A DNA stretch of 48,910 bases from contig NZ_JAPDDP010000058.1 in the NCBI RefSeq assembly GCF_027587195.1, positions 1 through 48,910 of the forward strand, written 5' to 3'. The notes below the pieces were generated by a model. It made no database searches. It worked only from the letters and a program-made list of their open reading frames with translations, and was not told the origin of the DNA. This document shows positions 31,450 through 39,986 of this stretch, in pieces. A program made the translations under genes and the position numbers. Each line of letters starts with the position of its first letter. Positions within the stretch are counted from its first letter, which is position 1. Origin of the DNA: Solirubrobacter phytolaccae. GTDB taxonomy: Bacteria > Actinomycetota > Thermoleophilia > Solirubrobacterales > Solirubrobacteraceae.

Positions 31450-31998
31450 GTGGGAATCGCCCGCTGGAAGCCCAACGCCCGTGAACGTTTGCAGGAGGTC
31501 GCGCTCGAGCTGTTCGCCGAGCGCGGCTACGAGCAGACGACCGCGGCGGAGATCGCGGCGCGCGCCGAGCTGACCGAGCGCACGTTCTTCCGCCACTTCA
31601 CCGACAAGCGCGAGGTGCTGTTCGCCGGCGAGGCGGCCATGCAGGCCGCGCTGGTCGCGGGCGTCGCCGACGCAACCGGCGACGAGTTCGTGCGCGCCGG
31701 CCTCGAGGCGGTGGCCGACGAGCTCGAGCCGCGGCGTGACGACCTGCGCCGGCGTGCGGCGCTGATCGCCTCACACCCGGCGTTGCGGGAACGTGAGCTG
31801 ATCAAGCAGGCCGCAACGGCGGAGGTGCTGGCGGACGCGTTGCGCGAGCGCGGCGTGGCGGCCGGCGAGGCCGAGGTGTCCGCCGAGGTCGCGATCGTGC
31901 TGCTGCGGGTGGCGTTCGACCGCTGGCTGGCCGCCGGCGACGGCTCGCTGCGCGAGCGCGTCGCCGAGGTGCGGGGCCAGCTCGTGGCGGTCCGCTAG
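31450..31998 (+). CDS. TetR-family transcriptional regulator
   Basis: A 182-residue repressor. The N-terminal HTH is RERLQEVALELFAERGYEQTTAAEIAARAELTERTFFRHFTDKREVLF, and the C-terminus is an all-helical ligand domain. The GTG start at 31450 directly follows a perfect palindrome that also faces the SDR gene. The likely target is that SDR. It converges on the VOC gene with a 4-nt stop overlap (CTAG). Confidence 0.92.
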   Translation: MGIARWKPNARERLQEVALELFAERGYEQTTAAEIAARAELTERTFFRHFTDKREVLFAGEAAMQAALVAGVADATGDEFVRAGLEAVADELEPRRDDLRRRAALIASHPALRERELIKQAATAEVLADALRERGVAAGEAEVSAEVAIVLLRVAFDRWLAAGDGSLRERVAEVRGQLVAVR

Positions 31999-32903
31999 GC
32001 CGTCGGCGCGGCGGCGCGCGGGTTGACCAGCGGGATGAGCTGCTTTTCGAGCTGCGAGCGCAGCCACTCGTGCTGCTTCGGGAGGCGCAGCGCCTCGCCG
32101 AGGTGATCCGGGTCCTCGTCGACGGCGAAGCCGGGCGAGGTGGTGGCGATCTCGAACAGCACGCCCTGCGGCTGCTGGAAGTAGATCGCGTCGAAGTAGT
32201 CGCGGTCGATCACGGGCGTGACCTGCATGCCGGCCTGCGCCACCCGCTGCTGCCACGCGACGTGGTCCTCGTCGCGGGAATGCCAGGCGATGTGGTGGAC
32301 GGTGCCGGCGCCCTGGTAGCCGTACTCGGTCGCGGGGTCATACGCCCAGCGGAAGCCGCCGAGGTCGTACTCGCCCTCGCCGGTCTCGGTGAAGCCGAGC
32401 GTGTCGGTGAGCAGCGCGCGGTCGGCGTCGAGGTCCCGGGCGCGGTAGGCGCGGGCGCCGACGACGCCGCGGATCGCGTGCTCGGCGGGGACCTCGGGGT
32501 GGATCGCGCCGGCGCGCGGCGTGTCGGTCACCACGAGGCGGAAGCGCAGTCCGTCGTAGTCGGTGAACGTGAGGGTGTCCTCGACGCGCTCGCTCGTGTA
32601 GCCCTTCGCGGCGAGGCGCTCCGACCAGAAGTCGAGCGACTCCGTGGACGGGACGCCCAGGTCGATCGTGTGGATCATCCCGGCGCCCGCGCGGCCCGGC
32701 TGGGCGCCCGCGAACTCGAACCAGGTGAGGATCGTGCCCGGCGCGCCGGTCTCGTCCCCGAAGTACAGGTGGTAGGCCTCGGGCGCGTCGAAGTTCACCG
32801 TCTTCTTGACGAGCCGCAGCCCGAGCACGTCGGCGTAGAACGCGACGTTCTGGGTCGCGTCGCCGGTGATCATCGTGATGTGGTGCATGCCGTCGAGCGT
32901 CAT
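31995..32903 (-). CDS. VOC-family ring-cleaving dioxygenase (MhqO-like)
   Basis: A 302-residue two-module glyoxalase/bleomycin-resistance-fold protein. Module 1 starts GMHHITMITGDATQNVAFYADVLGLRLVKKTVNFD; module 2 includes VGARAYRARDLDADRALLTDTLGFTETG and GTVHHIAWHSRDEDH. Likely metal ligands are the His in MHHI, the His in VHHIAW and the Glu in GVLFEIATTSPGF. It matches the MhqO/MhqA group, which cleaves hydroquinone-type rings. It is the last gene of an operon with MarR, FMN reductase and YceI genes and overlaps MarR by 4 nt. Confidence 0.9.
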   Translation of the reverse strand: MTLDGMHHITMITGDATQNVAFYADVLGLRLVKKTVNFDAPEAYHLYFGDETGAPGTILTWFEFAGAQPGRAGAGMIHTIDLGVPSTESLDFWSERLAAKGYTSERVEDTLTFTDYDGLRFRLVVTDTPRAGAIHPEVPAEHAIRGVVGARAYRARDLDADRALLTDTLGFTETGEGEYDLGGFRWAYDPATEYGYQGAGTVHHIAWHSRDEDHVAWQQRVAQAGMQVTPVIDRDYFDAIYFQQPQGVLFEIATTSPGFAVDEDPDHLGEALRLPKQHEWLRSQLEKQLIPLVNPRAAAPTA

Positions 32904-33358
32904 TCGTGGCTCCTGTCGAGACGCTCCCAGACCTGCGCGAGCGCCTGGTGATCGTCTTCGGTCAAGTGGTCGAGGAAGAACGTGCGCACGCCTTCGAGGT
33001 GCGTGCGGCGGGCCGCCTGCGCCTCTTCCAGGCCCGCGTCGGTGAGCTGCGCGTACGCGCCGCGGCCGTCGGTCTCGACGCCGCAGCGACTCACGAGGCC
33101 GAGGTGCTCGAGCCGGTCCACGAGCCGGGTGAGCCCGCTGCGGCTGAGCAGCACGCGGTCCGCGATGTCCGACATGCGCAGCCGGTGGCCGGGCGCGTCG
33201 GCGAGGAACATCAGCACCTCGTAGGACGAGACCGGCAGGCCGTGCTCGCTGCGCATCTGGGCGTCCAGCGCGCGGGTCACCCGGGCGTGCGCCTCGAGCA
33301 GGCCGCGCCAGGCGGCCAGCTCGAGGGACGTCAGGCGGTCGCCGGTCACGGCGGTCAT
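32900..33358 (-). CDS. MarR-family regulator (MhqR-like position)
   Basis: A 152-residue MarR protein. The winged helix is VSSYEVLMFLADAPGHRLRMSDIADRVLLSRSGLTRLVDRLEHLGLVSR, with the wing at ETDGRGAYAQLTDAGLEEAQ. One Cys lies in the HTH-wing region (SRCGVE) and could sense electrophiles. It overlaps both neighbours by 4 nt, so it is made with the enzymes it probably controls. GCAACT repeats upstream of the first operon gene are candidate operators. Confidence 0.92.
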   Translation of the reverse strand: MTAVTGDRLTSLELAAWRGLLEAHARVTRALDAQMRSEHGLPVSSYEVLMFLADAPGHRLRMSDIADRVLLSRSGLTRLVDRLEHLGLVSRCGVETDGRGAYAQLTDAGLEEAQAARRTHLEGVRTFFLDHLTEDDHQALAQVWERLDRSHE

Positions 33359-33900
33359 GCGGCGACCAGCTCCCGCGCTTCGTGGAGCTCCGCCAGCGCG
33401 GCGGTGAGGCGCTCATGCGCGTCCGGGTCGGCGAGCCCGCCGTGGTCGGCGAACGCGTCGTCGGCCAGGCCGAGCGGGAACTCGGTGTCGAGCACCTTCG
33501 CGCCGGTCGTGGCCAGCACCTTGCGCGTCTCGGCCTGCGCCCAGACGGCGCCGAACAGGCCGGTGCTGGCACCGATCACCAGCGCCGGCTTGTTGCGGAG
33601 CGGGTTCGTCTCGTACGGACGGCTGGCCCAGTCCAGGGCGTTCTTGAGCCCGCCCGGGATCGAGTGGTTGTACTCCGGCGTGGCGATGATGACCGCGTCG
33701 GCGCCCGCAATGGCGTCGAGCAGCTCGGTCACCGCCTCGTGGCCTTCGGCCTCGAGGTCCTCGTCGAAGATCGGCAGCGCGGTCAGACCCTCCCACTCGA
33801 CCAGCTCCACCCCGGCCGGCAGCGCTTCCGCCGCCGCCCGAAGCAACTTGGTGTTGTGCGAGTCCCGGCGTGCGCTGCCGGAGATCCCCAGGATCCGCAT
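33355..33900 (-). CDS. NAD(P)H-dependent FMN reductase
   Basis: A 181-residue flavodoxin-like reductase of the NADPH-dependent FMN reductase family. The FMN-phosphate loop is GISGSARRDSHNTKLL; TPEYNHSIPGGLKNALDW is the diagnostic motif, and GASTGLFGAVWAQ is the second loop. Such enzymes reduce quinones or azo compounds by two electrons. It starts 4 nt after the YceI stop and overlaps MarR by 4 nt. Confidence 0.92.
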   Translation of the reverse strand: MRILGISGSARRDSHNTKLLRAAAEALPAGVELVEWEGLTALPIFDEDLEAEGHEAVTELLDAIAGADAVIIATPEYNHSIPGGLKNALDWASRPYETNPLRNKPALVIGASTGLFGAVWAQAETRKVLATTGAKVLDTEFPLGLADDAFADHGGLADPDAHERLTAALAELHEARELVAA

Positions 33901-33904
33901 GTGA

Positions 33905-34438
33905 TTAGGCCTCCGCGACGAGCGAGAGCTCGACGATCAGGGTGACGTCGTTGGCGAGCGCCTTGCCACCGGAGGGCAGCGGGGCGTTCCAGTTCATGTC
34001 GTACTTGGTGCGGTCGACCTGGGCCTCGAGGTTCAGGTGTCCGCGGGTGTTGCCGAACGCGTCGGCGGCCGGGGCGACGTAGGTGCCGGTGGCGCTGACG
34101 GGCTGCGTGATGCCCTTGATCGTCAGCTCGCCGTCGACCTTGGCCGTGCCGTCCTCACCCAGCTGGATGTCGTCGGAGACGAACTTGACCTGCGGGTGGT
34201 TCTCCGCGTCGAAGAACTCGGCACTCAGCACGTGAGCGCGGAACTGGGCCGGCGACTTGATCGAGATCGACTCGACCTGCGCGGCGCCCTCGAGCTTGCC
34301 GTCGACGAGCTTGGCGTCGACCTCGGCCAGCGTGCCCTTGAAGACGGAGACGCCCTGGTAGCGAACGGCGAACCCGAAGCTCGAGTGGACGGGGTCGACG
34401 GTGTAGGTGCCGGTGAACGGGGTGGTTGCGGTGCTCAT
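33905..34438 (-). CDS. YceI-family lipid/isoprenoid-binding protein
   Basis: A 177-residue lipocalin-like YceI protein. It starts TGTYTVDPVHSSFGFAVRYQGVSVFKG and contains the family blocks SIKSPAQFRAHVLSAEFFDAENHPQVKF and GELTIKGITQPVSATGTY. It has no signal peptide, so it is probably cytoplasmic. YceI proteins bind polyisoprenoids such as ubiquinone-type chains, consistent with a quinone-handling operon. The ATG at 34438 has AAGGA at 7 nt. It is the first gene of the operon. Confidence 0.93.
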   Translation of the reverse strand: MSTATTPFTGTYTVDPVHSSFGFAVRYQGVSVFKGTLAEVDAKLVDGKLEGAAQVESISIKSPAQFRAHVLSAEFFDAENHPQVKFVSDDIQLGEDGTAKVDGELTIKGITQPVSATGTYVAPAADAFGNTRGHLNLEAQVDRTKYDMNWNAPLPSGGKALANDVTLIVELSLVAEA

Positions 34439-34453
34439 GGAAGTCCTTCCCAA

Positions 34454-34499
34454 AGTTGTTGTGACAGCAACTATAGCGCAACTGTTTGCGGATGCAACT
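34454..34499. promoter_or_regulatory. GCAACT repeat cluster, candidate MarR operators
   Basis: GCAACT occurs at 34467-34472, 34478-34483 and 34494-34499. The first two are 11 bp apart, on the same helix face. The first pairs with AGTTG at 34454 to make AGTTGTTGTGACAGCAACT, an imperfect palindrome. The cluster lies in the AT-richer divergent spacer of the YceI operon and the SAH-hydrolase-like gene. Confidence 0.62.
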
Positions 34500-34528
34500 A
34501 CCTCTTCTCGGTTACGGTCGCGGAAGCG

Positions 34529-35773
34529 ATGCTCGACCAGTCGATCCCGGCTCGTCTCCCCCTCCTCGACGCCTACGTCGCCGACTACCTGCCCGCGGGC
34601 TACCGGCTCGGGGCCGACGCCGCCGTCCTGCTCCAGCACCAGCTCGGCAGCATCGTCCCGATGACGCGGACGCTCCTGGAGCTCGGGCTCGACCCGGCGC
34701 GGGTGTACTGGGTGGACATCCCCTACACCGCCAACGCGACGGTCGCTTGGGCGCTGCAGGAGCTCGGCATCCCGGAGGCCAACTTCGCGCGCACCGGCGA
34801 CTACGACCTGACCATGCGCTACGCGCCCTACCAGCACCGGCGCGTCACGCAGCTCGTGGCGGAGCTGCGCGAGACGCTCGCGGACGGTGAGCGGCTGCTC
34901 GTGCTCGACGACGGCAGCTACTTCGCGGAAGCCGCGTCGTGCTTCGCCGCGCTGCCGTTCCGGGTCGCGCTGGTCGAGCAGACGCGGCGCGGGATGATCA
35001 AGCTGCGCCACAACGGCGCCGCCCACGCGTTCGCGGCCGGCGTGCCGTTCGTCAACGTCGCCGAGTCCCGGGCGAAGCTGGACGTAGAGCCGCGGTTCAT
35101 CGGCGACTCGGTGGTGCGCGGCATCCGGACCGCGCTCGGCGGCCGCGACCTCTCGGCCCGCCGCGCGCTCCTGCTCGGCTACGGCGCGATCGGACGGCCG
35201 ATCGGCGAGGTGCTCGTGGACGAGTTCGGCCTCGCGCGGGAGGACTTCCACGTCGGCGACATCGCCGCCGAGCCGCTGGAGCGGGCGCGCGAGCACGGCT
35301 TCGCGACCTGGGACCGGAGCGCGCCGCCGCCCGGCGGCTACGACGTCGTCATCGGCTGCTCGGGCACGACGTCGTTCGGCGTGGGCGACCGGCTGCACCT
35401 CGCCGACGGCGCCCAGCTGATCAGCGCGTCCTCGGGGGCCGCCGAGCTCTCACGCGAGGAGTTCATCGAGCTGGCCGACGCCCACGAGCACGACGACATC
35501 CGCGTGCTCAACCCGGATCTCGCGCGGGAGAACCTCCACGCCACGATCCACCTGCAGTTCGTCGACCGCGAGGTGTCGTTCCTCAACGGCGGCTTCCCCG
35601 TCAACTTCGACGGTCAGGTCAACTGCGTCGCGGCGCGCGACATCCAGCTCACCCGCGCCTTAATGGTCGCGGCGGCCGTGCAGGCGCTGGAGGCGGACGG
35701 CCCGGGCCTCCACCCGTTCGACGAGGCCGTCGGCGACTGGCTCACGCAGCGGTTCGACGAGGTGCGCGCCTGA
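34529..35773 (+). CDS. Divergent S-adenosylhomocysteine-hydrolase-like NAD-binding protein
   Basis: A 414-residue protein with the SahH architecture. The N-terminal substrate region includes AAVLLQHQLGSIVPMTRTLLELG and DDGSYF. A segment AGVPFVNVAESRAKLDVEPRFIGDSVVRGIRTAL parallels the INVNDSVTKSKFDN...GIKRAT region of SahH. The NAD loop is LLGYGAIGRPIG. The conserved E-T-T-T-G motif is replaced by VEQTRRGMIK, and the C-terminal K-P-D-H-Y-R-Y of SahH is absent. It probably binds NAD and a related substrate but is unlikely to be the housekeeping SahH. The ATG at 34529 is weakly supported by GGAAG. Confidence 0.75.
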   Translation: MLDQSIPARLPLLDAYVADYLPAGYRLGADAAVLLQHQLGSIVPMTRTLLELGLDPARVYWVDIPYTANATVAWALQELGIPEANFARTGDYDLTMRYAPYQHRRVTQLVAELRETLADGERLLVLDDGSYFAEAASCFAALPFRVALVEQTRRGMIKLRHNGAAHAFAAGVPFVNVAESRAKLDVEPRFIGDSVVRGIRTALGGRDLSARRALLLGYGAIGRPIGEVLVDEFGLAREDFHVGDIAAEPLERAREHGFATWDRSAPPPGGYDVVIGCSGTTSFGVGDRLHLADGAQLISASSGAAELSREEFIELADAHEHDDIRVLNPDLARENLHATIHLQFVDREVSFLNGGFPVNFDGQVNCVAARDIQLTRALMVAAAVQALEADGPGLHPFDEAVGDWLTQRFDEVRA

Positions 35774-35776
35774 TCC

Positions 35777-37111
35777 TCAGCTCGCGGGCGGGATGTGGTG
35801 GTTGCCGGCGACCACGTCGGTCGGGTCGTAGCGGTGCTTGATCGCGCGCAGCCGGGCCCAGTCGTCGGGTGAGAAGAAGCGGCTCGCGTCGGACGGCGCC
35901 TCGACGAAGTTCGCGTAGTCGCCGGCGCGGTGCGGCTCCAGCGTCGTGTCGAACGCACTCAGCATGGCCCGCACGGCGCGGTCGGAGTGCTCGTCCATGA
36001 CGACGCCGAGCGCCATCGCGCAGATCTCGCCCGGGAGCGTGGCGCGGACGCCGGCGCCCGGCTCGGCGCGGTGGAGCGCGCCGCCCATGTGGCGGAACTG
36101 CATCAGCGACAGGTCCGGGCCGACGTTCTCCAGGAGCGCGTCGACCGGGAGCGCGTCGACCAGGTGGTGCGTGAGGTGGAACGGGAGCGGGTCGAGCGGG
36201 TCCATCGCGAGGTCGGCGAGGACGATCGGCGGCACCATCGCGAACGTGTCGCGGATCGGGCCGAGCTCGCGCAGCGGGCGCAGCAGGTCCCACGCGTCCA
36301 CCTCGTGCCCCAGGAACGCGCCCTGGACGATCGCGAACGAGCGCCCGCGGGCGAACGCGGGCACGTCCGGGATCGGCGGGAAGTGCCCGAGCGTCACCCA
36401 CGTCATCAGGTCCTCCGGCAGCTGCGGGAGCATCCGCGTCCACGCGTGCAGCACCTCGGCCGAGCGCTCGTAGGGGAAGAACAGTGCGCCCGCGTACAGG
36501 TCCTCGACCGGGTGGACGGCGAACTCGATCGCGGTGACGACCCCGAAGTTCCCGCCGCCGCCGCGCAGCGCCCAGAACAGGTCCGCGTGATGCTCGTGGT
36601 CGGCGCGGACGAGCGTGCCGTCGGCGGTCACGACCTCGAGCGCCGTGACGGCGTTCGCCTGCATCCCGTACTTGCGCGAGAGCCAACCGATCCCGCCGCC
36701 CAGTGAGTAGCCGGCGACGCCGACGTCGGGCGAGGAGCCGTGCAGCGCCGCGAGCCCGTACGCGTTCAGCCGCCCCACGACCCGCTCCCACTTCACGCCC
36801 GCCCCCACCCGCACGCGCAACGCGCCCGGGTCGACGTGCACCTCCTGGAGCCCGCGCACGTTGAGCAGCAGCGTGTCCGACAGGTCGCCGAGCGGGCCCT
36901 GATTGTGGGCGGTGGCCTGCGGCGCGACGCGCCAGCCGGCGGCGCGGGCGTAGCTCACCGCGGCGGCGACGTCGCGCGCCGTGGCGGGCAGGGCGATCGC
37001 GGCCGGGTGCTGGTCGAGCAGGACGTTGAAGGCCGAGCGGGCCTCGTCCCAGCCGGGGTCACCCGGATAGAGGAAGGCGGCGGAGAGCGAGGGGAGCGTC
37101 GCGGAGAGCAT
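35777..37111 (-). CDS. FAD-linked oxidase, berberine-bridge-enzyme type
   Basis: A 444-residue VAO/PCMH-family flavoprotein. The FAD domain includes ATARDVAAAVSYARAAGWRVAPQATAHNQGPLGDLSDTLLLN, in which His is the likely covalent FAD attachment, and GVAGYSLGGGIGWLSRKYGM. The C-terminal BBE motif is FFSPDDWARLRAIKHRYDPTDVV. Relatives oxidise alcohols, sugars or amines using O2. The ATG at 37111 begins the family's N-terminus. It converges on the SAH-hydrolase-like gene and diverges from a LuxR-type regulator. Confidence 0.9.
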   Translation of the reverse strand: MLSATLPSLSAAFLYPGDPGWDEARSAFNVLLDQHPAAIALPATARDVAAAVSYARAAGWRVAPQATAHNQGPLGDLSDTLLLNVRGLQEVHVDPGALRVRVGAGVKWERVVGRLNAYGLAALHGSSPDVGVAGYSLGGGIGWLSRKYGMQANAVTALEVVTADGTLVRADHEHHADLFWALRGGGGNFGVVTAIEFAVHPVEDLYAGALFFPYERSAEVLHAWTRMLPQLPEDLMTWVTLGHFPPIPDVPAFARGRSFAIVQGAFLGHEVDAWDLLRPLRELGPIRDTFAMVPPIVLADLAMDPLDPLPFHLTHHLVDALPVDALLENVGPDLSLMQFRHMGGALHRAEPGAGVRATLPGEICAMALGVVMDEHSDRAVRAMLSAFDTTLEPHRAGDYANFVEAPSDASRFFSPDDWARLRAIKHRYDPTDVVAGNHHIPPAS

Positions 37112-37149
37112 GGGCCGGGATGGTGCGGTTTGTGCGGCCCGGCGTCGAT

Positions 37150-37199
37150 CCCGCGATCGCGGGGACTTCACGCGAGCTTCCCCCCGCATTTCAGGGGGG
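37150..37199. promoter_or_regulatory. Two palindromes in the BBE/LuxR divergent spacer
   Basis: CCCGCGATCGCGGG (37150-37163) is a perfect 14-bp palindrome, and CCCCCC/GGGGGG (37180-37185, 37194-37199) forms a second hairpin. Both lie between divergently transcribed genes and may be regulator-binding sites. Confidence 0.45.
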
Positions 37200-37275
37200 G
37201 TCGTTCGGTCAACCACCCCGCGCTGTCGAGGTACCCGCATCGCCCGGGTGGGGTCGCGCGCCGTAACGTCGCGCC

Positions 37276-38367
37276 ATGACAGCGTTCCCCTTCGCGCGAG
37301 CGGCGCGACGGATCGATGCCCTCGCCGCCGAGCAGCTGCCCGCCCAGCAGCTCATCGAGGGCGTGGCGACGGAGCTGCGGGCCGCGATGCCGGTCGACGC
37401 GCTCGTGCTGGCCGCGACCGACCCGGACACGATGCTGGGGCTCGGCGCGGGCGTCGCGCAGGACATGCCGCACACCGTCTGCTCGCCGTTCTGGGAGTAC
37501 GAGTTCGAGGTGCCGGACTTCAACAAGTTCACCGACCTCGCGCGCGGCCCGCGCCAGGTGGCCGACCTGCACGCCGCGACCGGCGGCCGGCCGGAGCGCA
37601 GCGCGCGCTGGCGCCAGCTGCGGACGCTGATGGACTCCGACGCCGAGCTGCGCGCGACGTTCAACGCCGGCGGCCGCGGCTGGGGCATCCTGCACATGAA
37701 CCGAGCCGGAGCATCCCACGGGTTCGACGCGGCCGAGCAGGACTTCGTCGCCACCATCGCGCCGGTCGTCGGCCGGGCGCTGCGGGCCTCGCTCGTCACG
37801 CACCCGGGCCGCGACACCGCCGGGCGCGCGCCCGGGATGGCGATCGTCGACGCCGAGCACCGCATCGTCTCGGCGACCCCCGAGGCGCTGTCGTGGTTCG
37901 AGGAGATCGAGTCCACGTACCGCCTCCCCGACCCCAGGCTGGGGCTGGACGTGCCGTGCGAGGTGTCGATCGCCGCGCAGGAAGCTCGCTCCCGCGGCAC
38001 CGCCACACGCACGCGCGTCCGCACCCACAGCGGCGTGTGGCTGCTGATCCACGCGTCCTGCCTGCACGACGGCCAAGAGGCCGCGGTCGTGATCGAGCCC
38101 GCCAAGGCGAGCGAGATCGCGCCGCTGATCGTCGACGCCTACGAGCTCACGCCGCGCGAGGTGGACGTCACGCGCGCGCTCGCGCGCGGGCTCGCGACGA
38201 CCGAGATCGCCGCCGAGCTGCACCTCTCCCGCTACACCGTCGCCGACCACCTGAAGTCCGTCTACGAGAAGGCCGGCGTCTCCACCCGCGGCGAGCTCGT
38301 CGCGAAGATGTTCGCCGACCACTACCAGGAGGGGCTGAACGCGGCGATCCACGCCGCGGCGGCCTAG
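37276..38367 (+). CDS. GAF-like sensor LuxR-family regulator
   Basis: A 363-residue transcription factor. A GAF/PAS-like N-terminal part (about 15-290) is followed by a LuxR/FixJ helix-turn-helix near residues 298-350: LTPREVDVTRALARGLATTEIAAELHLSRYTVADHLKSVYEKAGV. There is no phosphoacceptor domain, so it probably senses a ligand directly. It diverges from the BBE-type oxidase gene, a possible target, and converges on an SDR gene with a 4-nt CTAG overlap. Confidence 0.88.
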   Translation: MTAFPFARAARRIDALAAEQLPAQQLIEGVATELRAAMPVDALVLAATDPDTMLGLGAGVAQDMPHTVCSPFWEYEFEVPDFNKFTDLARGPRQVADLHAATGGRPERSARWRQLRTLMDSDAELRATFNAGGRGWGILHMNRAGASHGFDAAEQDFVATIAPVVGRALRASLVTHPGRDTAGRAPGMAIVDAEHRIVSATPEALSWFEEIESTYRLPDPRLGLDVPCEVSIAAQEARSRGTATRTRVRTHSGVWLLIHASCLHDGQEAAVVIEPAKASEIAPLIVDAYELTPREVDVTRALARGLATTEIAAELHLSRYTVADHLKSVYEKAGVSTRGELVAKMFADHYQEGLNAAIHAAAA

Positions 38368-39053
38368 CCCTCTTGCGCGATCGGCCGCACGAAGATCTCG
38401 TTGATGTCGACGTGAGGCGGCTGTGACACGGCGTACAGCACGGCGCGCGCGATGTCGTCGGGCTCCAGGCGGTCCTGTGACGGGTTGTCGAAGAACGGGG
38501 TCTCGACGCCGCCCGGCGAGATCAGCGTCGTGCGGACGCCGGTGCCGTTGAGGTCCTGGCGGATCGACTCCGACATGCCAGTGACCGCCCACTTGGTGCT
38601 CGAGTACAGGCTGCCGGGGAGCGCCTTGCGGCCGGCGACCGAGCCCGTGAGCAGCACGTGGCCCTTCGTCGCCTTCAGGGCCGGAATCGCGGCGCGCACG
38701 GTGTAGGCGGCGCCGAGCACGTTGGTGAGGACCATGTCGTGCCAGTGCTCGGGCGTCTCGTTCAGCCAGCCGCGGGCGGCGCCGAAGCCGGCGTTGGCGA
38801 AGACGACGTCGACGCTGCCGAACGTGTCCTGCGCGGCGGCGATCAGCGCCTCGTTGTCCTCCCACTTGGTCACGTCGGTGGTGACGGCGAGCGCGTGCGA
38901 GGCGCCGCCGAGCGCTTCGACCAGCGCGTCGAGCTTGTCCTTCGAGCGCGCGCCGAGCACGACGCGGTAGCCCGCCTCGACGGCGCGGTGCGCGGTGGCG
39001 GCGCCGATGCCGGAGCTGGCGCCGGTGATCACGAAGACACGGGAGTCGGACAT
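38364..39053 (-). CDS. Short-chain dehydrogenase/reductase (SDR)
   Basis: A 229-residue classical SDR. It has TGASSGIG near residue 11, NAGFGAARG, catalytic Ser in LTGSVAG, and the YxxxK motif as YSSTK. The end PHVDINEIFVRPIAQ resembles that of the SDR at 30.7 kb, so the two are paralogues. It diverges from a class II amidotransferase gene across a spacer with a 10-bp-arm palindrome. The substrate is unknown. Confidence 0.91.
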   Translation of the reverse strand: MSDSRVFVITGASSGIGAATAHRAVEAGYRVVLGARSKDKLDALVEALGGASHALAVTTDVTKWEDNEALIAAAQDTFGSVDVVFANAGFGAARGWLNETPEHWHDMVLTNVLGAAYTVRAAIPALKATKGHVLLTGSVAGRKALPGSLYSSTKWAVTGMSESIRQDLNGTGVRTTLISPGGVETPFFDNPSQDRLEPDDIARAVLYAVSQPPHVDINEIFVRPIAQEG

Positions 39054-39067
39054 GCCTCCGTCTTACC

Positions 39068-39090
39068 GCATCACCCGGAGCGGGTGATGC
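39068..39090. promoter_or_regulatory. Perfect 10-bp-arm palindrome in a divergent spacer
   Basis: GCATCACCCG (39068-39077) and CGGGTGATGC (39081-39090) are separated by 3 bp within the 69-bp spacer between the SDR and amidotransferase genes. It is an operator candidate; no regulator gene is adjacent. Confidence 0.6.
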
Positions 39091-39122
39091 GCGCCCGCCC
39101 GCCGCGCCGGGAGGCTCGGCGC

Positions 39123-39986
39123 ATGTGCCGCTGGAATGCCTACTTCGGACAGCCGCTCGCCATCGAGGAGCTGCTGTTCAAGACGAAGCACAGCCTGATC
39201 GACCAGAGCCTGCACTCGACGCGGGGCGTGGAGACGACCAACGGGGACGGGTTCGGGATCGGCTGGTACCCGGCGGACGGCGGAGCTCCGCGCCGCTACC
39301 GCAGCCTGAACCCGATGTGGAGCGACCAGAACCTGCAGGATCTGGCCGCGGAGATCCGGTCTCCCCTCTTCCTCGCGCACATCCGCGCGACCACCGGCAC
39401 GCCGGTGCAGCAGGTCAACTCGCACCCGTTCAAGCACGGCAAGTGGCTGTTCGTGCACAACGGCGTGATCACCGACTTCCACACGACCCGCCGGGAGCTG
39501 CTGCTCGCCGTGGACCCGACGCTGTTCGAGGGCATCCATGGCTCCACCGACTCCGAGACGCTGTTCTACCTCGCGCTGACGTTCGGGCTCGAGACGGATC
39601 CGCTCGGCGCGGTCGAGCGGGCGGTCGGGTTCGTCGAGCAGGTCGGCCACGCGCACGGCATCGAGCATCCGATCCAGATGACGCTCGGCATCAGCGACGG
39701 AGAGCGCCTCTACGCGATCCGGTACTCGAGCCTCGGGCAGTCGCGCACGCTGTACGTGTCCTGCGACGCCGCCGCCGTGCGCGCGCTGTACCCGGACAAC
39801 GCGCGCTTCCAGCACCTCACGGACGAGGACCGGATCGTGGTGTCGGAGCCGCTCAACGAGGACCTCCCCGGGGTGTGGCAGGAGGTGCCCGAGGCGACCG
39901 CGCTGATCATCCAGCCCGGCGCCGACGAGCAGGTGCCGTTCAGCCCTGTGGCGGCATCCCTAGCCCACGCCGGCCCGTCGCATTGA
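39123..39986 (+). CDS. Class II glutamine amidotransferase (YafJ/EgtC-like)
   Basis: A 287-residue Ntn-type amidotransferase. The nucleophile is Cys2 (MCRWNAYFG), with supporting motifs NGDGFGIGWY, FLAHIRATTGTPVQQVNSHPF, FVHNGVITDF and GSTDSETLFYLAL. The protein consists of this domain alone, as in YafJ and EgtC. EgtC trims gamma-glutamyl groups in ergothioneine synthesis, but no egt genes are near, so the substrate is open. The stop lies 47 nt inside the convergent DUF1479 gene. Confidence 0.9.
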   Translation: MCRWNAYFGQPLAIEELLFKTKHSLIDQSLHSTRGVETTNGDGFGIGWYPADGGAPRRYRSLNPMWSDQNLQDLAAEIRSPLFLAHIRATTGTPVQQVNSHPFKHGKWLFVHNGVITDFHTTRRELLLAVDPTLFEGIHGSTDSETLFYLALTFGLETDPLGAVERAVGFVEQVGHAHGIEHPIQMTLGISDGERLYAIRYSSLGQSRTLYVSCDAAAVRALYPDNARFQHLTDEDRIVVSEPLNEDLPGVWQEVPEATALIIQPGADEQVPFSPVAASLAHAGPSH

